A DNA stretch of 38,249 bases from an uncultured Selenomonadaceae bacterium (GTDB taxonomy: Bacteria > Bacillota > Negativicutes > Selenomonadales > Selenomonadaceae): NCBI GenBank assembly GCA_905234705.1, contig CAJOIB010000033.1, positions 1-38,249 on the forward strand, given 5' to 3'. Made by a program: the position numbers and the translations under genes. The notes below the pieces were generated by a model. That model ran no database searches. It was given only the letters and a program-made list of their open reading frames with translations, and had not been told where the DNA came from. Positions 38,153 through 38,249 of this stretch are shown in pieces; positions within the stretch are counted from its first letter, which is position 1; each line of letters opens with the position of its first letter.

Positions 38153-38249
38153 CTGGCGAATACCTACTCTCCCAAGTCGTCACCAACTAAGTACCATCGG
38201 CGTTTGAGTGCTTAACTTCTGTGTTCGGTATGGGAACAGGTGCTTCCAC
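38153..38249 (-). rRNA. rrf: 5S ribosomal RNA (partial, 3' portion)
   Basis: The minus strand reads CACCTGTTCCCATACCGAAC, then ACAGAAGTTAAGCACT, CGCCGATGGTACTTAGTTGG and GGGAGAGTAGGTATTCGCCAG, the conserved 5S loops and 3' half. The 5' end continues beyond the right edge. The tRNA array downstream is typical of an rRNA operon (16S-23S-5S-tRNAs) transcribed leftward. The exact 3' end is estimated to within a few bases. Confidence 0.9.

Overview
The window looks like chromosomal DNA from a diderm Firmicute of the class Negativicutes (Selenomonas/Acidaminococcus-type relatives). This is an inference from gene content. Firmicutes-type genes (ylqD next to rimM, mutS2, split glyQ/glyS) occur together with LPS-type envelope genes (a family 9 heptosyltransferase-like enzyme, an acyltransferase 3 protein, a HlyD-type adaptor). 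Starts are a mix of ATG, TTG and GTG behind strong GGAGG ribosome binding sites, and most tRNA genes lack an encoded CCA. No phage, IS element or CRISPR array was seen.

Layout. 1-3430 (+): end of shikimate kinase, aroB, an 8-oxoguanine glycosylase-like gene, a secreted phosphodiester-glycosidase-like protein and a small membrane protein, ending in a structured intergenic element (3443-3572). 3579-4452 (-): ylqD-rimM. 4569-6349 (+): a SIMPL-domain protein and an acyltransferase. 6330-7310 (-): a glycosyltransferase whose promoter carries a G9 tract between its -35 and -10 boxes, a likely phase-variable switch. 7441-10334 (-): a five-gene thiol/peroxide operon (unknown protein, CsoR-type repressor, thioredoxin reductase, glutaredoxin-like protein, glutathione peroxidase). 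10484-11284 (+): cheR. 11356-13068 (-): amtB-glnB/K. 13069-13653: a large regulatory gap with a cobalamin riboswitch pointing at the glutamine synthetase gene (13654-15240). 15801-20835 (+): a very large hybrid histidine kinase with a duplicated sensor half, overlapping a response regulator-diguanylate cyclase; the 3' end of the latter is partly repeated downstream. 20971-22356 (-): glycosyltransferase 9. 22500-25444 (+): glyQS. 25524-27209 (+): a PAS/degenerate GGDEF/EAL protein. 27253-27326: a damaged tRNA-Gln(CTG). 27390-29557 (+): pilT-pilC. 29674-32893 (+): ftsE, ftsX and an EnvC/PcsB-like M23 hydrolase, then mutS2 and a HlyD-type adaptor. 36603-38249 (-): the end of an rRNA operon (5S) followed by a tRNA array that contains a YbjN-like gene, a tRNA-Thr with an internal deletion and a 3'-truncated tRNA-Leu copy.

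How the parts work together. Nitrogen: AmtB imports ammonium, the PII protein senses nitrogen status, and glutamine synthetase assimilates ammonium; the last is unexpectedly placed behind a B12 riboswitch. Second messenger: the hybrid kinase with a terminal Hpt domain is well placed to phosphorylate the adjacent REC-GGDEF protein, which would make c-di-GMP; the EAL protein would remove it. Division: FtsEX would activate the adjacent coiled-coil M23 hydrolase at the septum. Surface: the acyltransferase and the two glycosyltransferases probably modify surface glycans, one of them possibly in a phase-variable way.

The strongest leads are the riboswitch-glutamine synthetase pairing, the poly-G promoter, the three damaged tRNA genes, and the tandem sensor kinase whose first histidine box has lysine in place of histidine.
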